Assembly: GCA_033297205.1 (NCBI GenBank)
Contig: MU859151.1
Coordinates: forward strand, 1-64,000
DNA: 64,000 nucleotides
DNA from: Pseudoneurospora amorphoporcata
Taxonomy: Eukaryota; Ascomycota; Sordariomycetes; Sordariales; Sordariaceae
Direction of reading: 5' to 3'
Part shown: positions 11,687-23,087 of the stretch, in pieces
Layout of the letters: every line of letters starts with the position of its first letter
How positions within the stretch are numbered: the stretch's first letter is position 1
Position numbers and translations under genes: made by a program
The notes under the pieces: generated by a model
Told to the model about the DNA's origin: nothing
What the model saw: only the letters and a program-made list of their open reading frames with translations
The model's database searches: none

Positions 11687-13334
11687 AATGTAAGGTGAGA
11701 TGGCAAGCCACATGGGTTGGGGATAGGGGGGTGGGTGGAGGGGTGGATTTTTGTGATGGACGGACGGGACGGGAACATGTGGGTTTGGTGATTGATGGAT
11801 GGATGCATGTAATGAGGAATTGGACGGCTTGGATAGATAGATATAATGTTTGGTGTTTCGCTTGTATACAACAACTGATAATGACTTCCAGGTTGTTTAT
11901 TCTCGACAGGAGTGTCTTGCGGGAGTTGACGGTGATGTGATGGATGTGGCAACCCTAACCCTACCTATATTGGGAGGAAGGAACTGAAGTGGGCGAGGAC
12001 AGTACTGTACGAGGTCGGGCTGCACCATACCTTATGTTCCGTTCGTTGGTTAGTATATAAGATCCGTTTCGATTCAATTCGGCCTTCGATCGGCAAGCAG
12101 GACGAGAGGGATGGATGGCCATGACAAAAATCGCCAGCAACATGAACACAGCCCGTCTCCATGAGGCCCATCGCATCCCATTATGCTACCTTACCCTGAT
12201 CCTGTTTGTTGTCTGCCGTCCTGTCCAGCTTGCACACTACTAGTTCTACTCCTCGGGCACGTTTCCATCCTGGCCTACTACGGTATCGAAGGGTCGGCGT
12301 CAAGATGGGAGATGGGAGACGTCTCGGCAGAGTCCATGTCTGCGTTCAATGACACGGTTGAGCGGGAGATGGTAGTTCTAGAGACGCCAGGCGAGATTGA
12401 CAACTTGACAAGTGGGACTAGTATCAGTAGAGTGACGGGAGTTGGTGGTGATGGCCCTGGCGGAGGAAGATCGGGAGGACGGGAGAATTGGCGTGCCGGG
12501 CATCATCGTATTATCGTGGTGTATCTTGATGTTTTCCATGTCAACTTGCGGTGATAGATCTCTCTAAGGTGGGTGGAAAGATGAAGGGCAAAAACAGAGG
12601 TCATGGTTTGTTATTGTTGTTGTAGGAGGAGGAGGAGGAAAGTCTATGAGAGTAAACGAAGTAAGGGAATTGTATATCGAAGTGTAGCCAAGAGGTGAGG
12701 TTGAAAGATGGAGTGTGAAAAAAGCACTCGGGATGGTAATCGTGGAGACGATGTCTAGGCAAGGTAAGGTAGAGAGCTCTGTGCTCATCAGGGTTCGCGT
12801 CGTCGTGGAAACCGAGTGGTCAAATGCGGGGATTCACAGATCTCTCCAGTCTCCACTCTCCCGCCATGTACTGTACCATGCGCCGCAGCGGCTCCGCTTG
12901 GAGTGCGTGCTCCCGTCGTCCCGCCAGCGGGTGGGCCACAACAGCCCCTCTGCCCCTGAAACAATCCAAGACAGGGCCTGGGCCACCAGAGATTCTCGAA
13001 CCATTTCAGGGGATGCGACATCATTCCATTCTTCCTCTTGTTTTGACTCTCCTTTGACCTCTTTAATATTTCATGACAAAGCATCTTCAAAGCCTGCCTG
13101 CGCCTCTATGTCAATATCTTTCACATAGCCATATTTAACTTGTGTCTCCACGATACCATCACCTACCTAGTAATCTCAACGACAACGGTGCGCCCGGCTC
13201 TTCGCGACCACGCGCGGACAGACAGGCTCCTGATATCACCGGCCTTAATTTTTACCCAACAGCCGAATTCGATCGAAACGGGCGCGCAAACACCACGACG
13301 GGGACTAGCCTATTCGATTCGATTTACCATCATC
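11687..13334. other. Intergenic region
   Basis: No supported gene. It contains the laccase 3' region and the promoter of the ERV-type gene. The open frames at 12183-12554 and 12564-12788 show no motif and look fortuitous. Confidence 0.35.
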
Positions 13335-14098
13335 ATGGCGCGACGACCGCACATAACCCTGATGCTCGTCGTCGGCGTCGTCCTTTTTGTGTTTACAACA
13401 TACATGCTCTCCTCGAGCGGCTCCTCGGTGACGACACAGCATTCAGAGACGCTCGATCTGGGCAGCGGAGACCATACGAGTGCTAGTAGCCAAGACGACG
13501 GCAGCAAGCCCGCGTCGTTTGGCTTAGTATCGGAGGACATCCTCAAGGGCGGCTCTATCGCGCCCAAGCTGGAGAACGCGACGGCCAAGTATGATGTTTT
13601 CCTTTTCTTCCATGTTCCCTCTCACAACTGCAATCAGTCGCCAGCCATCATTTCCAATGCTAATCATAATACGTAAACAACAGAGCAGAACTAGGCCGTG
13701 CCTCCTGGCGTCTCTTCCACACCATGATGGCGCGCTTCCCCGAGACCCCGACCGCCGACGAATCTTTGGCTCTAAAAACCTACATCCAGCTCTTCGCGCG
13801 CCTGTATCCCTGTGGCGACTGCGCCTCGCATTTCCAGAAGCTGCTGAAGAAGTACCCCCCGCAAACGAGCGGGCGCAACGCGGCGGCCGGGTGGGCGTGC
13901 TTTGTGCATAACGAGGTCAACAAGCGCCTCAAGAAAGAGCAGTTTGACTGCAACAATATTGGGGATTTCTATGATTGTGGCTGTGGAGAGGAAGGCGGGG
14001 CCAAAAAGGAGGGTTCGGAAGCTGGAGCTGTGGCTGGAGCTGGGGGAGAGGCAAAGACGGAGACAAAGGAGGGAGGAGGGGATCTCAAGATGGACTAA
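13335..14098 (+). CDS. FAD-linked thiol oxidase, ERV2-type
   Basis: Model: exons 13335-13588 and 13684-14098; 222 residues. The enzyme transfers electrons from dithiols through FAD to oxygen, supplying disulfides in the secretory pathway. The ATG at 13335 opens an N-terminal membrane anchor (ITLMLVVGVVLFVFTTYML), which suits an ER Erv2-like protein and not a mitochondrial Erv1. The Erv/ALR core follows: W-R-x-FHTM near the start of exon 2, the YPCGDC active site, and CFVHNEVNKRL, the FAD-binding helix. The YDCGCG near the C-terminus matches the shuttle CGC known in yeast Erv2. The tail after it is an acidic and Gly/Ala/Glu-rich extension of about 40 residues that looks disordered. Splicing is supported by GTATGA..ACAG and by phase. 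The call is secure; the tail length is unusual. Confidence 0.9.
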
Positions 14099-14912
14099 GG
14101 GAGGTGAGAAATATGCATGGACTGCAAGTGACATTGCCCAACTTGTGCCGCTATGTCCATTGAATCTGGACAGGGAGTGTTTTGGATGTCGTAGGCGTTA
14201 TACAGCTACCGACTGGTAGCCTGTCGCAACTCGGATGAGCTCAACCCGAGGGAGGTCCAGATTCCAGGGCGCTATTGGAAATCAGTTGTCAAGGACATGG
14301 ATGTGCCTGTTTCTGTCCCGTCGCCAGCTCCAACCTCCAGGGCCCTTTGCGACCGTCGTCTTTGTGGTCACCCATTATGCGCCATGGCTCGAGAACAGTG
14401 GCCAAAATTAAAGTGGCTCTGGTTAATGAAACGGCATGGCAATTTATGCTGCCGTAAATACATAAACCCGCTCGGACAATGTTTCTTCCCTAACACGTGG
14501 ACGGCCAGACGATGACGTTACCCGATGGAGTCGCATCTCGCAAAGATATTGATAAGATAAGAGCATCAACGCGGCTATCGCACGTGATGCACTTAAATGC
14601 CAAGCCGTCCCATATGCAATACGCGTGTTTGGAGCTGCCTTGAGCTGAGGGGGCCTGAGCTTCCACTCCACTGGCCGTCCCGTCCCACCTTCTGATGGGC
14701 CCGCCCGCCTTCGAGGTTCGCCTGGAGTCCAGTTGGAGGGAGCTTCCCTCAGTACAAACAACGAACAAGGCAACTGACATAGCATAAGTAACGATTTCAC
14801 GACTCCACGACTTTGCCCTCTCGATCTACACTACGACGACCGACTGTTTACGAGATTGTCCCCCATTCAATACGTCAGAACAACAACCAAACTGTTAACC
14901 CCCGTCGTCATC
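14099..14912. other. Intergenic region with promoter of the proteasome gene
   Basis: No gene seen. CACGTG lies at about 14495 (ACACGTGG), along with a second CACGTG near 14581; these E-box-like sites are upstream of the proteasome beta1 start. Confidence 0.35.
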
Positions 14913-16184
14913 ATGGAGTTTGGGACTTCGGGCGTGCTCAGCGAAGGTGAGCTCCAACTCCCGTCGTTCTGTTCGGCGTGTCGCATTCCATGTCAAGTTA
15001 TCACCATCGCGGCCTCACCACTAGCTACAAGTCGACAACCTACCCACCAACCATCGACACCATAATCCTCCCCGTGCGGTTGATGATCGCAGACGACACA
15101 TATTAACCGCTATTCTCCCCTACAGATGGCATCCATGTCGACATGGACAGGCTGAAGAAGGGGGAGGTCAAGTAAGTACACCACACTGCGCCGCCCATGA
15201 TCCCCAGTTCTAACCCCACCTATAACGTTGTCGCAAGCAATGCGCGCGAACAAATGAAGCAGTCCGCTAACTTGCATGTCTGTTAATAGCTTGGGTACCT
15301 CGATGTAAGCTTCCTCCGACCGTCTGCCCCTCCCTTACAGCCCCAAACCCCCTCGACGATGCGACAGAATCCCCGGTATCCATACGAGAAGCCGCAGCCA
15401 TGTCTAACGAGCTTGATATAACTACAGCATGGCGGTCACATTCAAGGACGGTGTTATTCTCGGTTAGTGTTCTTGCAGTCAAACAGCGCTACACATCCTG
15501 TTAGATCATGGAATCGCATGCTGACACTGACACCTTCAAACAGGAGCCGACTCCCGCACAACTACAGGCGCCTACATCGCCAACCGCGTAACCGACAAGC
15601 TGACCCAAGTATCCGACACCATCTGGTGCTGCCGCTCCGGCTCCGCCGCCGACACACAAGCCGTCGCCGACATTGTGCAATACCAGCTGGGACTGTACCA
15701 GATGGTCAATGCCAGGCCTCCGACGACACAGACGGCGGCTGCCATCTTCCAGGAAATTGCGTATTCCAACAAGGATCGGTTGACGTACGTTTTTACCCCT
15801 TATTTTTTCTTTCACTTTTGCTCTTTTCCCTTCTCTCATCATGTGCTGACTTTGAACTCCAACAGCGCCGGCCTCATCATCGCCGGCTGGGACGCCCACC
15901 ACGGCGGTCAAGTCTACAACATCCCGCTCGGCGGCTCCCTGCACAAGCAGCCGTATGCGATTGGCGGTTCGGGATCCACGTACATTTATGGCTTCTGCGA
16001 CGCCAACTGGAAGGAAGGCATGGAGGAAGCGGAAGCCGTGGCGTTTGTCAAGGAGGCACTCAAGGAGGCTATCAAGTGGGACGGCTCCTCGGGAGGTGTC
16101 ATCAGGATGGTGGTGTTGACGGAGAAGGGCGCCGACAGGCATCTGTACTTGCCTGATTCGGATTATAAGGTGAGGCACCAGTGA
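14913..16184 (+). CDS. PRE3: 20S proteasome beta1 subunit (caspase-like activity)
   Basis: Model: exons 14913-14946, 15126-15171, 15290-15304, 15428-15462, 15544-15784 and 15866-16184; 229 residues. It is a catalytic subunit of the 20S core, an N-terminal threonine hydrolase cleaving after acidic residues. A 29-residue propeptide ends LG, and the mature chain starts TSIMAVTFKDGVILGADS. Counting from that Thr, Asp17 and Lys33 fall where the family needs them, and SGSAADTQ is the usual beta-type loop. The length fits beta1 orthologues (yeast 215). The catalytic Thr lies in an exon of 15 nt between two introns, and the first four exons together encode only about 43 residues. All splice phases close without stops. 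Transcription is expected to be constitutive; no regulatory element is assigned. Confidence 0.95.
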
Positions 16185-17979
16185 GGGATCCCCAAGAACG
16201 GGATAGTGGGCTGGTGGAGGTGAAGAGGCAGATGAAATGTAGGAGACGAGCTGAGGGTTCAAGACATGGTGAGGAACTACCGGCGCCTCATTCCTGCTCA
16301 AGAGATGTACACCAAAGAAGACGTATTAATACAAAATGACATACAACAAAGAGGTTAGAGTAGGATCTCGATAGAGGAGACTAAACACGTCTGTTTCCTA
16401 CAGGCTAACTAAGTAGTACAGCTGGAAGTGGTCCCTTGTATCCCAGATTGGCTTCAGTCACTACTTGGGTAAGGACATGTTATCGTGGTTGCATATCGTA
16501 TCTACCTACTATCATAGGTAGTTGTGTATGCCGTTGTGCCCCACTATGGATGAGGCGTGGCGAACGGGAGGTTGGGAGGCGTTATAGTCTCTTGTGTGTG
16601 TTTGTTACACGAGGTCCCGGTGTAGATCCAACGGTAGGTACCTATCGTCGTCATCTTCCCAGCAATGGTTTCAGTTAGTTGTTGCTCTATTGTTTAGACT
16701 ACTTGAGAGAAGACGGAACTGGAGGTATGTATGTGATCAACCCTGCCAACATGGTTTGTCACTGCTAGCATCATAGGTTGCCACATCACTCGCCAACGAA
16801 CGATACCAAGCCTGCACATCACTATCGATAGCGAAACATAGTGTACCAGATATACATGTCTATCAGCTATGGAGGTCGGCGGCGAGCGAGCTGTTCCGTA
16901 ATTGCGTCAAGTTGGAGGAGGAGTCCACTTTAGACGTCAATTTATCTTAGGTTCCCAGTGGTGGATGGACATTGATAAGTACGCTCGTAACGATGGTGAT
17001 ACATGGGATACGTAGTAAATTACATGAGATGGCTTCAAGGAGCACGAGAGCCATAATATCATGAAGGAAAATGGCCATGATCGATCGATCGCCAACTAGT
17101 TCTAACCGCCCTTTACCTTATATACACCATCAATCCGCGGTGGTGTGGTTGGTCAAGTTTCTTCCGTTGTCGTATAAAGTCGATATCATATGGACCGCTC
17201 GGGAAAAGTGTGTGCGTGCGTGCGTGCTTCCACTACTTACTTGTTGTACAACGCATACATAGATAGCATGAATGACGCGCACGATATTACTGTCGTCGAC
17301 GAGGATTGTTGATGTGATTTTTTTTCTGTTGAGATGGAGGAAAGGGATGCGGATGTGGAAAAGCGCATTGAATGAATAATTGGGATTCTCCTCACATCAC
17401 AAGGTTAATCGACTTTTCTTATGTTTTTCACCATGGGGTGGGAGAGGATTTCAATGTTTACATACTCACGCGCCGGCCCACGTGTTGATGTTCCGCTTTT
17501 GTGGTTGGTGTTTTGGGGATCATGGATTGGATGTTGTAATCAAAGTTACGCGGGTCGGGGAAGTTTAGCTGGGGTGCTGGTAGCAATACGCGTGAAATTA
17601 CGATACAAGCCATCTCGCGTACTACGGCTAGAGAACAGCCCCGTAGCGGCCCCCGGCCCCCGCCCATTGCCCACCAAACCTAGCTGAATGGGGTTACCTT
17701 GGCTCATCTGTTTGCCCAGCCCAACCCGACCATGCAATTTCAACGAGTCTCGTGTTGATTGCACTGAACTTTACACTCAGGTTGCGCCATCGCCTAGTTC
17801 TACTTGGAACCGACGTCAGCCTCGACATCCATCCATCACTCACAAACAGTTTCCGGCCAGACCACAACCTGACAGATCACGACGACCCGCCAAACGCCTC
17901 CGATTAGCCTAGTTCTACTCCAAACACGCCGCCGCAATAGCATCATCACGGGCATCATACGACGCCAGATAATGCTAGG
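16185..17979. other. 1.8-kb intergenic region
   Basis: No supported gene. It includes a short (GTGC)n run near 17211-17227 and a pair of GATC repeats near 17080. The final part must be the promoter of the cyclin gene. Confidence 0.35.
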
Positions 17980-20261
17980 ATGGCCGCTTTAATGGGTGAC
18001 GTCTTTACCGATCCTCCTCGCTTCCACGACAGGACGCACTCTCAACACTACAGTCAGAGTTCCTCCCATTCGTCGTCCTCGCCATCAACGACTACCTCCT
18101 CCGCGGCCGCCACCCGGCCAAGAACAGCTTCGATTCATAACCCTCCGTCTCGCCCGAGCCCGAGCCCCAGGAGGCAGGCCTCCGCAACCGCTGCTACCCC
18201 AATCCCACGATATGCTTCCTCTTCGCAGCAGCAACAACAACATCAACAACAACAACACCCTCAAGGCTGGGTCGAGCCCACGCCAAACACCCATGACGCA
18301 CAGGCAAAGCATCAACAACAACAACAACAACAACAACAACAGTACCACCAAGAGTCCAGTGGAGGCGCCTCCCGTTTCCCTTCCCCACCTTCGTCTGCTT
18401 CTCCAAACAGACCCCTTCGACAACAGCAGCAGCAGCAGTATGGCGTTCACGATACAATCCCAACACAAGCGTCTGACCCGTCTTCGGCTTCGTCTTCCAC
18501 CACTTCGTCTACTAGCACCGCAGCTACCGTAGTCCCCGCCGACCATGCTGGCATTGGAAGGGGTATCCCCTCTCCCGCTCCGGACGCCGATAACAACACG
18601 AGTCGCAGTTGGCGGCCCAGCCACCGTACTGTTCCGTCCAACAACCATGTCCCAACCGTCGACCAGCCCAACACCCCCACTGCTCACGCCCCCAACTACC
18701 AACAAGCTCACCAACTCCCCCCTCCACCCCAGCCCAAGGTTATCAATATCCGCGACCTGCACCATATTCAGACGCTCGTTCAACAAGATGGCCACCCGCT
18801 CTCTGCCTCCTCTGGAACTGGCAACGGCATGCTTACCGACGACCTCCCGCTCCAACAAATGCGCTACGAAATCAGCGGGATGCCCATCTCGGACATCATC
18901 GAAATGGTAGCGGCGCTGCTGACCAAGATCACGACGACCAACGACTTGCAGCACGACGCTTTGCACAGGAACCAAGTGCATTTAAGACAAGCCGAAGCAC
19001 AGGCGAGGCACCAAGAGGAGCGACAACGACGAGAGAAGGAAGGGGAGGAAGGTGGCGGCGGGGGACGAGTAGGCCGGGCTGGGAGCAGTACAGGAACTGC
19101 GAATGGCGCAAGGAGCAGCAGCAGGGAAATCGGACACATCAGCACTAGCGGGCACATGTCCCCCCTCTCTTCCTCGGTCCTCGCCTTCCACGGTAAGAAC
19201 GTGCCGGCCATCACCATCCTCAGTTACCTCACCCGCATCCACAAGTACTGCCCCACCACGTATGAGGTGTTTTTGTCTTTGCTGGTCTACTTTGACCGCA
19301 TGACGGAGAGAGTCAACGACATGGTGGTGAAGAGCGAAGAGGAGAGGAGGAGACGGCGTCTCGAAGAGCAACAGGCCCGAATCCAGGAACGGGAAAAGCA
19401 AGCTGCTGCTGCTACGGGAGGATATGCGAAGGGGACGGCGGACGATCCAGATGTCCCTATGCGGGATACGCCTGGCCATGAAGATGACAACAAGGGACAC
19501 GATAGCGATGAGACGGATTCGGATTTGGCGGATGATGATGATGATGATGACGAGGAGATGGCAGATGGACCTAGTAAGCAAAGTGTTGTTGGTGGGTTCA
19601 GGAGCATGAGGCAACAACAACAAGAGGAGGAGGAGGAGGATGATGATGAACAGGCGACGTACTTTGTCGTGGACAGCTTCAACATTCACAGACTGATCAT
19701 TGCTGGGGTTACTTGCGCGAGCAAGTTCTTTAGCGATGTGTTTTATACTAATTCGCGCTATGCCAAGGTATGTTTACTTTTTTTTTTTTTTTTTTTTTTT
19801 TCATTTCTTGTCTTAGCTCCCCTTTTCCCCATCCCACGTACCGCCCCTTCATGTCCTTCGGTCGATTTTTTCCCCTCTGTCGCCCTGCTTGTATGTGCCT
19901 CTTCTACCTATGTACCCTTCCATCCCTTCATCCATCCACGCCACTTTTACCGTCCCCGTCCCCTCCCAACTCTTTCGGTCCCCCAAAAGCCAAGCCGCAA
20001 CCACTAACACGCAACAACCACACACAGGTCGGCGGCCTCCCCCTCCCAGAACTTAACCATCTCGAACTGCAGTTCCTTCTCCTCAACGACTTCCGCCTTG
20101 CCGTCCCCGTCGAAGACCTCGAAGCGTACGCCACCATGTTGGTAGAGTTCTACGCCAGAGAAGTTGTTGCGCAGACGACACGCGGCGGCGGCGGCGGAAG
20201 AGCTAGCGCTAGCGCTTCTGCTGGTGCTGGTGCTGGTGCTGGTGCTTCGGCGGCGGAGTAG
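17980..20261 (+). CDS. PHO80/PREG-like cyclin with long polyglutamine N-terminus
   Basis: Model: exons 17980-19767 and 20028-20261, 673 residues. The intron starts GTATGT, contains a run of 24 T, and ends ACACAG. The cyclin core reads FHGKNVPAITILSYLTRIHK, then YEVFLSLLVYFDR, then FNIHRLIIAGVTCASKFFSD and, after the intron, VGGLPLPELNHLELQFLLLND. This order and wording match the PHO80 class of cyclins, of which Neurospora PREG is the phosphate-pathway member that restrains the NUC-1 factor with a CDK. The first 330 residues are low complexity, with several polyGln runs. An insert of about 110 residues rich in Arg, Glu and Asp splits the cyclin fold between YFDR and the FNIHR segment. A run of Gly-Ala/Ser dipeptides closes the protein. 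PHO80-class membership is strong; one-to-one identity with preg is not proven. Confidence 0.85.
19778..19801. repeat. T24 homopolymer in the cyclin intron
   Basis: It starts 11 nt after the donor of the only intron of the gene at 17980-20261. It is probably length-polymorphic and a likely assembly weak point. Confidence 0.7.
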
Positions 20262-23087
20262 AGTACCGCCAAGACTGTCGATAGTTTGGTCGATAGTATG
20301 GCTATGGTCAAGGGGTTGAGTTTTTCAGAGAGTGAGAGATGGTGGCGAGAAACACGGTGGGCGTGGGCGTGGGCGACATGGAAGACATGGAAGATGGAGA
20401 GGCTGGGGAGGGGTTGTTGGACGATGTGAAGGTGCTGGGTTAGACTCAATGTTCTGGGATGGCGTTGAGAACAGACACGGTAGGAAGTAAGGGGTAGGTA
20501 TGTATGTGTAGGGGAGGATTTAATCATGATGGCTGTTCGCAGATGGGATGGGAAGGGAGAGACATGATGGACGCCGTCTTGTCTTGCCATGGAAGCGGAG
20601 ATGGGGGTACTGTACTTGGCGCGTTTTGGCGTTATGGGATTGATTGTTGCGTTGCCAATTCTGTTGTGATCTTGGCGAAGTCTCATGTCATGTGATGGAC
20701 GCTGCCATGACGCCAAGCGGAGAGGAGTATCGATAACCTGGGAGCGCGTGTGGTGTGTCGTGGTATGTCGAGCGAATGGTTTGGTTCTTGTGGTATCTTT
20801 TGTTGTTGTTGTTTGAGTGGTGTTGATGTTTCTGTTGGCCAGCAGTGGTTTGTGTGTGGGTTGATGATGTTTTTACTTACCTACTTGACGTTGTCGGTCT
20901 CTTTTTCTGTCGTTGGTGATTTCTTGGTTGGGTCGGACTTTGTTGTTATACCTAAACTACACACTAAGGTACACACTACTACAGCTTACTTGCAGCTTAT
21001 GGATGACGGCATGATCAATTTCATTTTCTTATCTTTTTTTCAACACTCATACATTTTTTTCTTTTTTTCGACACCGTCTCTCTTCGTTTCATACCCGACG
21101 TTCTTCCTTCGTTCGGCTTTGTTAGGTAGGAAGAACAGCGGACCCATGACGTAGAAGACAGCGCCATATCTTGAAGCGCGAGCCAGATGATGGAATGCCC
21201 GGCATTTTGCCTTGTAACATTTTTCATAGGTAACAAGTAGTATGGGACAGGGCTGGTTTTGATTTGATTTGATGAATAGACTATCTTGTGTTGATGCTTC
21301 CCCAGCCTCGGTCAAAACTGCTAAAACAAAAACAGGGTCCTCATCGCAGTAGTGTAGTGTACAGATATTTCGGATGAGTTTTACGCCGACATAGCCCGAC
21401 GCCGAAAACCCTGATTTGCTTCTCGCACGTGAGTGAGGAGTACCTAGTTCAGAGTATTCGAAGCAAAGGGTCGCCTTCTTACCTGCGCTTGTTGCTCGGG
21501 CGACTGCCACCGTCGTCAGCCAAGCCGTCGGGTTGGTTGCTTGGTTGTCATGTGCAATCGCAATGTCCGAGTTCTTTCCTTTTTTTTTTTTATCTTTTTT
21601 GATGTCTGGAAATTTCATATTTTTCATGACGCAGCGAGCCAAGCAAAAGTCTCTAGGTAGCTTAATAGAGGTAGACCCAAAAGAGCGGGAGGCAACGACA
21701 ACGGTTTGCGCCAAGCTCAATCGGGACCGACCGAGGGGGTTGTTGGTTGTTCGGTTCGGGTCACTGTACTTTCCCTGTGTAGGTGCAGTGCGCAAGCGTC
21801 ATGACAGTGGCGTGGTGGACGAATACCCAAAGGGAATGAGGGAAGGAAGGTGTGGATGAGGGCATCATCTCAGAAGTGGAAATTCCAGAACGGACGAGAC
21901 CTTCAAGGAGATTAAACAGTCCCGTCTTGTGGTCTGGTCTTTCCTTGGAGATCATGATGGAGATGAAGGGTGGAAATGAAGGGACTTCTCCCGACGTGCC
22001 TGCCTGCCTTCAACGTCCCCAAACGGACTCCCCGCGGGGTTGATCAATCATGGCGTCTGGGGAAGGAAGGAAGGAAGATGTGCCATCAGTGAGGGGTAAC
22101 ACACCCGCAAGAGACCCCCAAAACATGCAAGTGCATACGACCCATATCTTTTTGCCGACATTCACTTCTTTATAATTCTCTCCAATCGAACATGGCAACC
22201 AGACCGAGAAACGAGGTTGTCCAATGCATGCATGCAAACATGTACGAAAAAGGGTCTCCAGACAGAACCACATCTCAAGAAAAAGACACCCGGAGAAGAC
22301 CGACCTGTCTATTCCAGTCGACCTCGAACAAAACCTCGAAAATCGTAAGAGAACATACGAGCACACATCCAACCATCCACATGGCTTTGACAGTCACTCC
22401 CTCTCCACTCCTCCGCAAAGGAAATACACCCCCGCATAAAAACCCTTGAAAGGCTGGGGTCGGCTACTGTGCCCTGGCGCCAAAGGCTCCACAGATTGGC
22501 GACGCGGTGGCTGAAGCCGGTCAAGATCGACGACATGCCGAGACGGAGAACAAGGCAGTCACTGACAGGCTACTACATACTGGCAGGCAAAGGTCAAGGA
22601 GCCCGAAGAATGGCCGGCCAAGAACAATGACCAAAGGCACAAGGACCAGCCAAGCGGACTGGGATGGTACAGTCAGACAGTCCACCGTCAAGACTACGTT
22701 ACACCACGGGTTTCCATGTGTGTGACTGCCCTCCTCCAAGTTTGCCGAGTATGTACGTATCGACGATCACTTCCTCAAGCCGTCTTGGTTTGGCCCGAGC
22801 CTGGTACGCTGAGTGAGATCCATGGCAAGCAAAAAAAAAAGATGGAGGCAATATTGCCAGGGATATGGAAAAACTGAACCTCAAGTGAAAGGCTGGAGTT
22901 GGAATCCGGGGACTGGGGGTGAGACTGGAGGGAAAACGTATATCTTCCTCAGATACCCCAGATTTGGTGTTCCGTCTCTGTAACCTGTCGTGTCCCCGTT
23001 TCCCCTTCTTCTTCACCCATCACCTCCCTCCTCACAACAACATCCAACAGTCAATAAAGTCTAGGGGCTTGCTTGGTCACCTCAACC
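20262..23087. other. 2.8-kb intergenic region
   Basis: No gene that I can support. Several long T runs (21058-21067, 21580-21600) and GGAAGGAAGGAAG at about 22060 are present. Small open frames on both strands are unconvincing. The last part is pyrimidine-rich and would be the leader of the transporter gene. Confidence 0.35.

Noticed and set aside
15501..16301. 266-codon minus-strand open frame over the proteasome gene
   Set aside because: It is the mirror of the strongly biased beta1 exons. Its composition reflects the complementary strand.
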